This document shows positions 1 to 7,556 of a stretch of 9,385 nucleotides of DNA, piece after piece (within the stretch, counting starts at the first letter, position 1; each line of letters begins with the position of its first letter). Position numbers and translations under genes: made by a program. This DNA comes from Thermoproteota archaeon. GTDB taxonomy: Archaea; Thermoproteota; Methanomethylicia; Methanomethylicales; Methanomethylicaceae. Location: positions 1 to 9,385 of the forward strand of contig JASFYK010000034.1 in assembly GCA_030055545.1 (NCBI GenBank), in the 5' to 3' direction. Below the pieces are notes generated by a model. It saw nothing but the letters and a program-made list of their open reading frames with translations. It searched no databases and was not told the DNA's origin.

Positions 1-1
1 C

Positions 2-523
2 ATAAAACTCTCGAGGATCAGGCATTATGACAGGGTCTTGTTCGAGAAGGTCGTCCAGAGTTACCAGAACAGGGATATGAGGAGAGCGAAGATATACGCC
101 AATGAGCTCGGCGAAGTGAGAAAGCTCATCAAGGTGATCACGACTGCTTCCCTTGTGCTCGAGCAGATCTCGATAAGGCTCATGACTGTCAAGGAGTATG
201 GGGATTTTGCCCGAGACCTTTCGGTTGTCAGGTCCTCGCTCGATCTCGTTTGCGGTAGCGTTCCAACAATAATGTCAGAGTCGGGAGAGTCTTTCTCAAG
301 ATTGAACCAGATAATGGACGATCTGATGGTCAATGCTGCCTGCCTGGAGGAGGTCGGAGGGGGCGTGGCTGCAATGGAGGGGTCTGAAGAGATATTACGG
401 GAGGCGCAAAAGAGGGCTGAGATAGAGCTGGATCGCACGCTGCCCAAGCTCCCCGAGTTTGAGGCGGTTTCGAAGAGAGTGTTGAGAGAAAGGGAGGGCG
501 GATTGGGAGGGCTCAGCCTCTAG
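2..523 (+). CDS. cdvB: ESCRT-III-like (CdvB/Snf7 family) cell-division protein, 5' end missing
   Basis: The open frame is already open at the window edge (first full codon at base 2), so the true start lies upstream; a TTG at 38 is in frame but inside the conserved region. The 173 visible residues are helical and highly charged. They begin with a basic stretch followed by LFEKVV and then RRAKIYANELGEVRK, the pattern typical of archaeal ESCRT-III proteins, where polymer-forming helices precede a Vps4/CdvC-binding tail. Near the end, visible residues 147-153 (LPKLPEF) resemble the proline-rich MIM2 motif that binds the MIT domain of CdvC/Vps4; that match is an inference. Known family members form filaments at the division neck or in vesicle budding. 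No cdvA or cdvC is visible, so this may be one of several paralogues. Its stop lies inside the 3' end of the convergent lutB-like gene. Confidence 0.8.
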   Translation: MKLSRIRHYDRVLFEKVVQSYQNRDMRRAKIYANELGEVRKLIKVITTASLVLEQISIRLMTVKEYGDFARDLSVVRSSLDLVCGSVPTIMSESGESFSRLNQIMDDLMVNAACLEEVGGGVAAMEGSEEILREAQKRAEIELDRTLPKLPEFEAVSKRVLREREGGLGGLSL

Positions 524-1808
524 ACAACCGGTTTGCGCGCTCATCCTCACCAAAAGGGTTGCCCTTTTCGAGTATGCTCTTCATTATTTCCTCGTGTTTG
601 GGCTGCACGAAGCCCTTCTTTACGAGCCTCTGCTTCAGCCTTTCGACCATGCGCGGCGTATCGATCTCGAGCGGGCAGACCTCCTTGCACCTCCCGCACT
701 TCGTGCAGGCGTCTACTGCGGCTGCCACTTTCTCATCACCCGTGGTGAAAGCGCTCCAGATCAGCCCGATCCCTCCGAAGTAGTTGTTCCCGAATGCGCC
801 CCCTATCACACGGTACACTGGGCACTCGTACATGCAGCCCCCGCAGCGGATGCAATAGAGCGCCTCTCGGAACGCCTCTTCGTCCGCCATACTCCTGCGG
901 CCGTTGTCGAGCAGGACGAGGTGGAGTTCCTTCGGGCCGTGGGCACCGTAGACTATCGTCTTCTCGATGTCTGCCGTCTTGCTCGGACCCGTTATCATGG
1001 AAACGTAGGCTGACATGAATACGCCCGTGGCGTAAGGCGGCAGTACCTGAAGGAGCCTGAATGCGTCCGATAGGGTCGGGACTATCTTCTCGATCCCGGT
1101 GAGGCATATGTGCTTTGGCGGCGCATTGCTCACGAATCTAGCGTTGCCTTCATTTTCGACAATGAAGATCGTTCCCGTCTTGGCGGAAACCACATTAGCC
1201 CCGGTGATCCCCACATCAGCATTACAGAATTTTTCCCTCAGGTAATCCCTAGCGATCCCAACAAGGGCAGGTATTTCTGGGCTCACAGGCTTTCCTAGGA
1301 GCTCTGAGAAGGTCTTCGCGACCTCTTCCCTGGGGACGTGCACCGAGGGGTTTATGATGTGGGTGGGCTTCTCCTTCCTCAGCTGTATTATGAACTCACC
1401 GAGGTCGGTCTCGTATACCCTGTTCTCCCTCTCCTCGAGGGCCTCGTTTATCCCAACCTCATCGCCAGTCAGCGACTTTGACTTTACGACGAGTTTACCT
1501 GAACCAACCAGGCCTGAAACGATCTCCCTGGCTTCTTCAGCGTCCCTCGCAAAATATGCTTCGCCCTTGACCTCTCTTACTGAGTCCATGGTGATCTTTA
1601 CGAGTTCATCCATATGTTGTATTGATTGTTCCTTGATCTTCCTTACTTCCCTGCGCATATCTTCAAGCTCAGGGAGGCGAGAGAGGGCATTCGCTTTGGC
1701 GGACGTGTATGCGGCGACCGCCCGGCTCAGCCCGGTTCTACGCCTGTCGTCCTCCATCCATCTCTTGAATTCATCGCGCTTGAAAGTCAGCCAGTCATCG
1801 CTCCCCAT
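513..1808 (-). CDS. lutB: LutB-like LUD-domain iron-sulfur oxidoreductase subunit
   Basis: A 431-residue protein matching LutB/YkgF. An N-terminal helical segment (about 1-75) is followed by a LUD domain (about 80-290; note TGANVVSAKTGTI and FVSNAPPKHI) and a ferredoxin-like part with two four-cysteine sets, CIRCGGCMYECP at 319-330 and CTKCGRCKEVCP at 368-379, each expected to bind a 4Fe-4S cluster. In bacteria LutABC oxidises L-lactate to pyruvate, with LutB as an electron-carrying subunit. This protein is somewhat shorter at the C-terminus than bacterial LutB (about 475 residues). The ATG start has GGAGGGC eight bases upstream (1817-1823), inside the lutA-like gene, whose end it overlaps by 14 bases, so the two are probably translationally coupled. 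It is the last gene of the block. The substrate is not proven; lactate, glycolate or another 2-hydroxyacid is possible. Confidence 0.85.
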   Translation of the reverse strand: MGSDDWLTFKRDEFKRWMEDDRRRTGLSRAVAAYTSAKANALSRLPELEDMRREVRKIKEQSIQHMDELVKITMDSVREVKGEAYFARDAEEAREIVSGLVGSGKLVVKSKSLTGDEVGINEALEERENRVYETDLGEFIIQLRKEKPTHIINPSVHVPREEVAKTFSELLGKPVSPEIPALVGIARDYLREKFCNADVGITGANVVSAKTGTIFIVENEGNARFVSNAPPKHICLTGIEKIVPTLSDAFRLLQVLPPYATGVFMSAYVSMITGPSKTADIEKTIVYGAHGPKELHLVLLDNGRRSMADEEAFREALYCIRCGGCMYECPVYRVIGGAFGNNYFGGIGLIWSAFTTGDEKVAAAVDACTKCGRCKEVCPLEIDTPRMVERLKQRLVKKGFVQPKHEEIMKSILEKGNPFGEDERANRLSRG

Positions 1809-2529
1809 TTAAATCAGCCCTCCATGCAGAAAGGAGCAGCTCAGGCAGGTCTATCACCCTGATCTGCCCCGAACAGGCATCCTTGAAGTTGTAGTTGCAG
1901 AACGGGCACGCCGTAACCAAGAGCTTTACGCCGGCGGGCACCTGATCGCGAGCCGCAGTCTTGGCGACCTCCCTGGAAAGCTCAGGGTATGCCGAACGGA
2001 CACCTCCTCCTGAGCCGCAGCAGAGCGCCTTCGACCGGTTGTCCCTCATCTCGAACAGCTCGAGCCCAGGCACCATCCTGATGAGCTCCCTGGGCTCCTC
2101 GTAGACTCCCATGTGCCTTCCGAGGTGGCACGGATCGTGGTAGCAAGCCTTCAAATCCACGCTTCCGAGTCGATCCTTTAATATTGACTTCCGCTCTACC
2201 AGAAACTGTGATACGTGGCGGACACGAAAAGGGGCGCCTCCCAAAATTACCGGGTACTCTGAAGCCATGGTCCTGAAGCAGCCCGGGCAAGAGGTCACAA
2301 CCTCCGTGAAGCCTGCTGATGAGATCCTGTCAACGGTTGATTCAGCAGTCTTCTTCGCAGCCTCGAGCTGTCCAGTCCTGAGCAGGACTGAGCCGCAGCA
2401 TCCCTCGCTTTCCCCAAGGGTTTCGAACCGTATCCCCATCCTGCGAAAGAGTTCCATGGTCGAATCAGAGATGCTCTTTGTCCTGAGGCGCGACATGCAC
2501 CCCTTCCAATAAAGTATGCTATCAGGCAT
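1795..2529 (-). CDS. lutA: LutA/HdrD-type cysteine-rich (CCG) iron-sulfur subunit
   Basis: A 244-residue protein close to the usual LutA length (about 238). It has two CCG (DUF224) modules. The first uses C11, C44-C45 and C81/C84 with spacings of 32 and 35 residues; the second uses C134, C170-C171 and C208/C211 with spacings of 35 and 36. This is the signature that binds the noncubane 4Fe-4S cluster in HdrB/HdrD and recurs in LutA, GlpC and SdhE. It has no ferredoxin domain of its own and should take its electrons from, or pass them to, the LutB-like protein encoded immediately downstream. The ATG is the first start in frame; there is no strong ribosome binding site, but a TATA-like element lies about 37 bases upstream. 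LutA is the best name because of the LutB partner; an HdrB-like role cannot be excluded. Confidence 0.82.
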   Translation of the reverse strand: MPDSILYWKGCMSRLRTKSISDSTMELFRRMGIRFETLGESEGCCGSVLLRTGQLEAAKKTAESTVDRISSAGFTEVVTSCPGCFRTMASEYPVILGGAPFRVRHVSQFLVERKSILKDRLGSVDLKACYHDPCHLGRHMGVYEEPRELIRMVPGLELFEMRDNRSKALCCGSGGGVRSAYPELSREVAKTAARDQVPAGVKLLVTACPFCNYNFKDACSGQIRVIDLPELLLSAWRADLNGER

Positions 2530-2561
2530 GCTGATCAGACCCGATAAAATCCATCAAGGTG

Positions 2562-2570
2562 GTATTAAAG
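2562..2570 (-). promoter_or_regulatory. Possible TATA box for lutAB
   Basis: On the minus strand this reads CTTTAATACC (including one flanking base), centred about 37 bases before the lutA ATG. With the usual archaeal spacing of about 25 bases from TATA box to start site, transcription would begin near 2540 with a leader of around 10 bases, which fits the lack of a strong ribosome binding site. The match to the archaeal consensus is moderate. It would allow lutAB to be expressed separately from the upstream chaperone genes. Confidence 0.35.
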
Positions 2571-2587
2571 CCTTGCACAGTGCCGAG

Positions 2588-2608
2588 GGTCCCGGTTTTT
2601 CCGGGTCC
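2588..2608 (-). terminator. Hairpin just after dnaJ stop
   Basis: An inverted repeat pairs 2588-2595 with 2601-2608 around a five-base T loop (A loop on the minus strand): eight positions with one internal mismatch, mostly G-C. It starts two bases after the dnaJ stop codon and before the lutA promoter region. No T-run follows it on the minus strand, so it is not a classical terminator. It may protect the chaperone mRNA 3' end or be a processing point. Confidence 0.35.
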
Positions 2609-2609
2609 G

Positions 2610-3737
2610 CTAAAGACCGAACCTCCGCTTCTCCTTGATTGGCTGTTCAAATTCCTTCGCCAACTCCTTCAAAAGCTCTCTCTGCTTGGGCGTGAGCCTT
2701 TCAGGCACCGCCAAGTTCACAACGACAAACTGGTCGCCCCTCCCAAAGCCGTCTAGCCTGGGGAGCCCCTTCCCTTTGAGGCGGAGGATTGTGCCTGGCT
2801 GCGTGCCAGGGTTTATGGTTACCTGCACCGGGCCTTCCAGCGTCGGGACTGTAACCTCCGTCCCTAGCGCAGCCTGCGGATATCCTATACTGAGATCATA
2901 GTAGAGATCTGGACCTTCCCGCCTGAACCGAGGATCTGGGGTAACCCGAACATTGACGTATAGATCCCCAGGAGCGCCCCCGTTCAGCGAGGCGTCGCCC
3001 TCCCCTCTGAGCCTGAGCTGCATCCCGTCCTCGGCTCCGGCAGGGATCCTGACTGTTATCTTCCGCCTTACCTTGGCAACCCCTGAGCCCTTGCAGATGC
3101 TGCAGGGCTTGTCTATTAGCGATCCAGAACCCTTGCACGCGGGACAGGCGGTTATCTGGACGAACCTGGCGAAACCGCTCGAGTGCACGCGCTGGACCTG
3201 ACCCGTCCCGCCGCAGCTTGTGCAGGTCCTCGGGGAAGAGCCGGGGGCAGCCCCAGACCCCGAGCACTGCTTGCACGTCTCGCTCCGCGGTATCTCGATC
3301 TCTTTTTCGACCCCCTTCAGGGCTTCTTCGAGGGTGATCCTGACCTCTGATACAAGATCGCTACCCCTCATCCTCCTCTGCCCGAAGCCGCCATACCCTC
3401 TTCCCCCGCCGAAGAACAGGTCGAAGAGGTCTCCAAACCCTCCGAATCCGAAATCCCTGAATATGGTCTCGAAATCGGCCCCCCTGAATATGTCCTCCTG
3501 TGTGTACTGCTGGTTGAACCCGGCTCTTCCGAGCATGTCGTACTGGCTCCTCTTCTGAGGATCGGAGAGGACAGCATAAGCCTCAGAGATCTCCTTGAAC
3601 TTCTCCTCGGCGTCGGGGGACTTATTCCTGTCAGGGTGGTACTGGAGCGCGAGCTTCCGGTATGCGTCCTTGATCTGCTCAGGCGTAGCGTCCCTGGGGA
3701 CGCCAAGAATCTCGTAGTAGTCCCTTTTTGTCGCCAT
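2610..3737 (-). CDS. dnaJ: Chaperone protein DnaJ (Hsp40, type I)
   Basis: A full-length 375-residue class I Hsp40 (E. coli DnaJ has 376). The J domain spans about 5-70 with the HPD motif at 34-36 that stimulates DnaK ATPase. A Gly/Phe-rich linker follows at about 95-122. Four zinc-binding repeats of CxxCxGxG type are at 155-162, 172-179, 198-205 and 212-219, giving the usual two zinc sites. The C-terminal beta-sandwich substrate-binding domains fill about 225-350. It delivers unfolded clients to DnaK in the cytoplasm. The ATG is preceded by GAGGAT (3746-3751) at eight bases, which supports this start. It lies 78 bases downstream of dnaK on the same strand, a standard chaperone gene order. 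All key residues are present. Confidence 0.97.
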   Translation of the reverse strand: MATKRDYYEILGVPRDATPEQIKDAYRKLALQYHPDRNKSPDAEEKFKEISEAYAVLSDPQKRSQYDMLGRAGFNQQYTQEDIFRGADFETIFRDFGFGGFGDLFDLFFGGGRGYGGFGQRRMRGSDLVSEVRITLEEALKGVEKEIEIPRSETCKQCSGSGAAPGSSPRTCTSCGGTGQVQRVHSSGFARFVQITACPACKGSGSLIDKPCSICKGSGVAKVRRKITVRIPAGAEDGMQLRLRGEGDASLNGGAPGDLYVNVRVTPDPRFRREGPDLYYDLSIGYPQAALGTEVTVPTLEGPVQVTINPGTQPGTILRLKGKGLPRLDGFGRGDQFVVVNLAVPERLTPKQRELLKELAKEFEQPIKEKRRFGL

Positions 3738-3771
3738 CTCTACCGATCCTCAGCTTGCAGGGTTGGTATTT

Positions 3772-3803
3772 CAGCATTTTGCTGTTTTCCAAGGAAAAAG
3801 AAG
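3772..3803 (-). promoter_or_regulatory. Paired inverted repeats and pyrimidine tract between dnaK and dnaJ
   Basis: Two perfect inverted repeats abut: CAGCA-TTT-TGCTG at 3772-3784 and TTTTCC-AA-GGAAAA at 3785-3798. On the transcribed (minus) strand they are preceded by a pyrimidine-rich CTTCTTTTTCC run shortly after the dnaK stop. The T-rich run could partially terminate dnaK transcription, and the repeats could fold in the RNA or bind a regulator. It does not match the bacterial CIRCE element. The function is inferred only. Confidence 0.3.
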
Positions 3804-3815
3804 GGCAAATAAATG

Positions 3816-5702
3816 TCAGCCGACCTTGTAGTCAGCGTCGTAGACCTTCTTGTCCTGCGCCTGCTGCCCCCCTGGTGGCGACTGTTGTCCTGGCTGGGCC
3901 CCTGACTGTGCCTGCTGCCTCTGGTATTCGGCCGCCGCCTGCTGGTATATGGCGGTGCCGACCTCCTGCAGTACCTTGGTCAGCTCCTCTGACTTTGCCT
4001 TTATCTTATCGACATCAGTGCCAGCAAGCGCCTCCTTCAGGGCAGCCACAGAGGCGTCGATCTTGCTCACCTGATCCGGCTTCAGCTTGTCTGCAAGGTC
4101 TTTCTTTGTCTTCTCTGCTGTGTAGATGAGGCTGTCGGCATTGTTCCTAAGCTCGGCCTCCTCCCTCTTCTTCTTGTCCTGCTCAGCGAATTGCTCCGCC
4201 TCCTTGACCATCCTCTCCTTCTCCTCTTTGGATAGCTTGGTCGAGGCAGTTATCCTGATCGAGGCAGCCTTGTTGGTTCCCAAGTCCTTTGCCGTGACAT
4301 TGAGGATCCCGTTCGCGTCGATATCGAACGTCACTTCAATCTGCGGAACGCCACGCGGGGCAGGGGGTATGCCCTCAAGGTTGAACATCCCGAGCGAGAC
4401 ATTGTCCTTAGCCATCGCACGCTCTCCCTGGAGCACGTGGATGGTGACAGCGGTCTGGAAGTCAGCGGCAGTCGTGAAGATCTGGCTCCGCCTTGTGGGA
4501 ATGGTGGTGTTCCTCTCTATTATCTTAGTAAAAACCCCGCCTAGGGTCTCCACGCCAAGCGAAAGGGGCGTGACGTCAAGGAGCAGGATATCCTTCACCT
4601 CGCCCGAGAGCACCGCCCCCTGGATCGCCGCGCCGATCGCGACACACTCCATGGGGTCCACGCCCCGCTCGGCAGGCTTCCCGAGGATCCTCTCCACGAA
4701 GCGCTGGACGATGGGCATCCTGGTCGTGCCTCCAATAAGGATGATCTTGTCGATTTGGGCAGGAGTCAATTTGGCATCTTCGAGAGCCCTCATGATTGTG
4801 CGCTCGGTCTTCTGCACGATAGGGGCCGCGAGCTCCTCGAGCTTCGCCCGGGTTATCGTCATGTGGAGGTTCTTAGGACCAGAGGCATCAGCATAGATGA
4901 AAGGGAGGTCTACGTCGGTTGTCAGGAGTGTCGAGAGCTCGATCTTTGCCCTCTCTGCGGCCTCCTTCAGCCTGGCCATTGCCATCCGGTCACTCCTTAG
5001 ATCGACCCCGGTCTGCTTCCTGAACTCCTCAATGATGTAGTCCATGAGTGCCTTGTCGATGTCAGCACCGCCAGTCTCGGTATCTCCGCTGGTGGAGAGG
5101 ACCTGGAAGACGCCCTTGCCGAAGTCCATTATTGTGACGTCGTGCGTGCCGCCGCCGAAGCTGAAGACGAGAATCTTGAGCTCCTTGTCGAGCTTGTCAA
5201 CCCCATATGCCAAGCAGGCAGCCGTGGGCTCGTTTATGATCCTCAGGACCTCGAAACCAGCGATCTCGCCAGCGTCCTTCGTCGCCTGGCGCTGGTTGTC
5301 GTTGAAATGCGCCGGCACGGTGATCACTGCCTTCTTTATGTTGGTCCCGAGGTACGTCTCAGCATCCTTCTTGATCTTCTGAAGTATGAAAGCAGAGATC
5401 TGCTGCGGCGTGTATTCCTTCCCGTATATGCTGACCTTGTAGTCGGTACCCATCTTTCGCTTGATCTCGAATACGGTCCCCTCGGGGTTGGCTACAGCCT
5501 GCCTCTTCGCAGGTTCGCCCACAAGCAGCTGCCCATCCTTGGTGAAGGCAACCACCGAGGGAAACATCTTGCCCGCAGCAGTAGGACCTTCTGCGCTAGG
5601 TATCACTGTGGCCTTGCCACCCTCGAAGATGGCTGCCGCAGAGTTTGTTGTTCCTAGGTCGATGCCTATAATTTTCTCTCCTGGCTGTATATTTGAACTC
5701 AT
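3816..5702 (-). CDS. dnaK: Chaperone protein DnaK (Hsp70)
   Basis: A 628-residue Hsp70. The nucleotide-binding domain (about 10-370) holds IDLGTTNS at 14-21, the catalytic lysine in IKR (K81), INEPTAA at 156-162 and the adenosine-motif region IGGTTRMP at 323-330. The interdomain linker is [11 protein letters not shown] at 373-383, followed by the beta substrate-binding domain (to about 490), the helical lid and a Gln/Gly-rich tail. It folds clients with DnaJ and GrpE. The ATG begins one base after the grpE stop and has GGAGGA at eight bases (5711-5716), so it is co-transcribed with grpE. Odd points: the phosphate-2 motif normally written DLGGGTFDV reads SFGGGTHDV here (S181, F182, H187); residue 415 is Phe where Asn is usual (AADFQTAV); and the C-terminus ends YDADYKVG without the usual acidic tail. 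The identity is certain; its ATPase rate may be unusual. Confidence 0.97.
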   Translation of the reverse strand: MSSNIQPGEKIIGIDLGTTNSAAAIFEGGKATVIPSAEGPTAAGKMFPSVVAFTKDGQLLVGEPAKRQAVANPEGTVFEIKRKMGTDYKVSIYGKEYTPQQISAFILQKIKKDAETYLGTNIKKAVITVPAHFNDNQRQATKDAGEIAGFEVLRIINEPTAACLAYGVDKLDKELKILVFSFGGGTHDVTIMDFGKGVFQVLSTSGDTETGGADIDKALMDYIIEEFRKQTGVDLRSDRMAMARLKEAAERAKIELSTLLTTDVDLPFIYADASGPKNLHMTITRAKLEELAAPIVQKTERTIMRALEDAKLTPAQIDKIILIGGTTRMPIVQRFVERILGKPAERGVDPMECVAIGAAIQGAVLSGEVKDILLLDVTPLSLGVETLGGVFTKIIERNTTIPTRRSQIFTTAADFQTAVTIHVLQGERAMAKDNVSLGMFNLEGIPPAPRGVPQIEVTFDIDANGILNVTAKDLGTNKAASIRITASTKLSKEEKERMVKEAEQFAEQDKKKREEAELRNNADSLIYTAEKTKKDLADKLKPDQVSKIDASVAALKEALAGTDVDKIKAKSEELTKVLQEVGTAIYQQAAAEYQRQQAQSGAQPGQQSPPGGQQAQDKKVYDADYKVG

Positions 5703-5703
5703 A

Positions 5704-6315
5704 TCATTCTTCCTCCGTTGATTTTGTTGACCCTGATGGCTTGACTGAGACTTTAACTACACTCGGCCTGATCACTCTTTGCTTGAAGAGGTAACCCTTC
5801 CTTATCTCCTCTATGACTGTGTTCTCTTCGAGGTCTTCCCTCTCCTCCTTGGAAACCACCATGTGCTTCTCGGGGTCCAGCGGCTTCATAAGGCACTCGA
5901 TCTGCAAGACGCCGTGCTTCTCAAGGATCTTCCTCATTTTCTTGAGAGTCATCTCGACCCCCTGGACCAATGCCCCTTGCGACTCCGAGCCAGAAGCACT
6001 CTTCAATGCCAACTCGAGCTCGTCGACAACTTCAAGCAGATCGCATATTAGTGGCATGCTGGCGAATAGCCTGACTTCCTCCATCTGCCTCTCTGAACGC
6101 TTCCGTATGTTCTCGCAGTCAGCCTGCATATACCTGAGCCTGTTCCTTGACTCTGTCAATTCCTTCTGGAGTGCATCAAGCTGTTCCCTGTACTTGCATA
6201 TCTCGTCCTGCAGCCGCTCCAGATCCTTGCTTTGTTCTTCCTCCAAGGGCTTTGATCCTTCGCCTTCCGCGATGCCCTCTGCATGCACATTACCGCCGGT
6301 TCCCTCAGTAAGCAA
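5704..6315 (-). CDS. grpE: GrpE nucleotide exchange factor
   Basis: A 203-residue protein. An acidic, disordered start (1-30) is followed by a long coiled-coil helix (about 30-75) that forms the GrpE dimer stalk, a helical part (about 80-135), and the C-terminal beta domain (about 140-195; PEKHMVV and [22 protein letters not shown] are typical of GrpE) that wedges open the DnaK nucleotide cleft to release ADP. The start is a TTG: the codon two upstream is an in-frame stop, and GGGGTG (6322-6327) sits six bases before the TTG, a good ribosome binding site. It is the first gene of grpE-dnaK-dnaJ and is transcribed away from the HdrD-like gene. A GTG some ten codons further in is the only nearby alternative start and is less likely. 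Confidence 0.93.
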   Translation of the reverse strand: MLTEGTGGNVHAEGIAEGEGSKPLEEEQSKDLERLQDEICKYREQLDALQKELTESRNRLRYMQADCENIRKRSERQMEEVRLFASMPLICDLLEVVDELELALKSASGSESQGALVQGVEMTLKKMRKILEKHGVLQIECLMKPLDPEKHMVVSKEEREDLEENTVIEEIRKGYLFKQRVIRPSVVKVSVKPSGSTKSTEEE

Positions 6316-6333
6316 AGCTTACACCCCGCAAAA

Positions 6334-6368
6334 GCAGTCAATTATATCGCAGTCAAATATATATATTT
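6334..6368 (-). promoter_or_regulatory. grpE promoter: palindromic TATA element plus tandem repeat
   Basis: AAATATATATATTT at 6355-6368 is a perfect palindrome and the best TATA element in the window. Its centre is about 45 bases before the grpE TTG, which would put the transcript start near 6335 and give a leader of about 20 bases containing the ribosome binding site. A 14-base unit occurs twice at 6334-6347 and 6349-6362 with one mismatch and a 15-base period; on the minus strand each copy is a TATA-like stretch followed by TTGACTGC. The second copy therefore overlaps the predicted start site, as expected for a repressor operator or a second promoter. Because the TATA palindrome is symmetric it could also serve the divergent gene at 6447, though with a long leader. 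Confidence 0.55.
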
Positions 6369-6446
6369 CACGCATGTTCGGCCAAATGATCCGTTCCCAG
6401 CCAAAGGATAAGAGCAGGCAGGGGAAATAAATCACAGGTGTATGTA

Positions 6447-7556
6447 ATGTTAGAGAATGTCGCAGAAGTGGCTTCAACATGCACCCTCTGCGGCGCCTGC
6501 ATCGAAGTGTGCCCATTCTTCAAAGCAACTAACAACCCGAAGTACGGGGCTATGGCAAAGGTGGAGGCTGCCATTTCGCTCTTTGAGGGAAAAGATCTCA
6601 AAGAAGAGGATTTGAAAACGCTATACCTCTGCACCAGGTGCGACGGATGCCATAGCTCTTGCCCGATGGAGATACCTATCTCGGTGGTCGTACAGGCTGC
6701 GAGGGGGGAGCTGAGGAAGAGGAACATGGTACCTGAGAAGTACAAGACAATAGCAGAAGCAATAATCAAGATGGGATCGCCCATGGCGGCTGCGCCTGAG
6801 AAGCGCATCGCGTGCATCCCAGAAGGCTTCAAGCCCCCCGAGAAGGCTAAGTACCTCTATGTGCCAGGATGCTGGTCAGGGATCAAGTTGCCCGAGACCG
6901 CAAAGGCAACAATGGAAATACTGATCAAGGCTGGAATAGACTTCACCACACTCGGGGAGAGAGAATGGTGCTGCGGTCTATTCCTCATCGATACGGGAAT
7001 GATTGATGAAGCCAAGAAACTCGCTGAGAAGAACACAGTGCTTTTCGAGTCCACAGGCGCTAGGACCGTCGTCACCGAGTGCCCTTCATGCTACGACGTG
7101 TTCAAGAACGTGTACCCCGCGCTGTTCAGGAAGCCAGAGTACGAGGTCGTGCATATATCGGAACTGCTCGATCAGTTGATCAGAGAGGGCAAGGTAAGTC
7201 TTGACGCATCAAAATCAAAGAGGATAATTTACAAAGATCCCTGCCCACTGGCAAGGAGGGGCGGGATACTACAGCCGCCTAGGAATGTCGTAAAAAGTGT
7301 CGGCGAGCTGATCGAGTACAAGGAAGGCGGGAAGGATGCAGTCTGCTGCGGGGCTCCGGCTGGCGTCAAGCCGCTATACCCCGACATAGCGAATAGGCTT
7401 GCGGAGATGCTGATGGGCGAAGCGAAAGAGAAAGGGGCAGAGGTTTGCGTGGGCTGCGTATTCTGCATGTACCACATGGGAGGGCTCCCCAAGGAAGCAG
7501 GATTCCCGCCTTTGAAGACACTCTCACAGCTCGTCCTTGAGAGCCTCAATAAATAA
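6447..7556 (+). CDS. HdrD-like (Fe-S)-binding oxidoreductase subunit
   Basis: A 369-residue protein with an N-terminal ferredoxin domain holding two 4Fe-4S sets (C12/C15/C18/C22 and C62/C65/C68/C72) followed by two CCG modules: C142, C175-C176, C212/C215 with spacings 32 and 35, and C266, C300-C301, C337/C340 with spacings 33 and 35. This order is that of HdrD (heterodisulfide reductase, or a fusion equivalent to HdrC+HdrB) and of GlpC/GlcF-type partners of flavin dehydrogenases. The CCG modules normally hold noncubane clusters that do thiol-disulfide or electron-relay chemistry. No HdrE cytochrome, FAD dehydrogenase or HdrA is next to it, so the partner is unknown. The ATG at 6447 has AGGTG at 6436-6440 just upstream and is preferred to the in-frame GTG at 6438. 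It is transcribed alone, divergently from grpE, and ends at a poly-T tract. Confidence 0.85.
   Translation: MLENVAEVASTCTLCGACIEVCPFFKATNNPKYGAMAKVEAAISLFEGKDLKEEDLKTLYLCTRCDGCHSSCPMEIPISVVVQAARGELRKRNMVPEKYKTIAEAIIKMGSPMAAAPEKRIACIPEGFKPPEKAKYLYVPGCWSGIKLPETAKATMEILIKAGIDFTTLGEREWCCGLFLIDTGMIDEAKKLAEKNTVLFESTGARTVVTECPSCYDVFKNVYPALFRKPEYEVVHISELLDQLIREGKVSLDASKSKRIIYKDPCPLARRGGILQPPRNVVKSVGELIEYKEGGKDAVCCGAPAGVKPLYPDIANRLAEMLMGEAKEKGAEVCVGCVFCMYHMGGLPKEAGFPPLKTLSQLVLESLNK

Noticed and set aside
594..1013. 139-codon + strand frame opposite lutB
   Set aside because: Overlaps the well-supported Fe-S domain of lutB and shows no domain of its own.
4126..4896. 256-codon open frame on the + strand antisense to dnaK
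   Set aside because: It lies wholly inside dnaK, its product is rich in Ser, Ala and Leu without any recognisable family pattern, and it has no credible ribosome binding site. It follows from the codon bias of the real gene.
5142..5657. 171-codon + strand frame opposite the 5' part of dnaK
   Set aside because: Shadow of dnaK; the opposite frame encodes a clear Hsp70 nucleotide-binding domain.
5813..6430. 205-codon + strand frame antisense to grpE that reaches into the promoter region
   Set aside because: Ser/Cys-rich composition with no family pattern, and it runs through the grpE promoter and the upstream region of the next gene.
6425..6432. AAATAAAT as TATA box for the HdrD-like gene
   Set aside because: It lies only about 19 bases before the ATG at 6447, so transcription would start inside the coding sequence.
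6316..6446. Bacterial CIRCE-type heat-shock operator before grpE
   Set aside because: No TTAGCACTC/GAGTGCTAA inverted repeat is present; the repeat found is a direct one.
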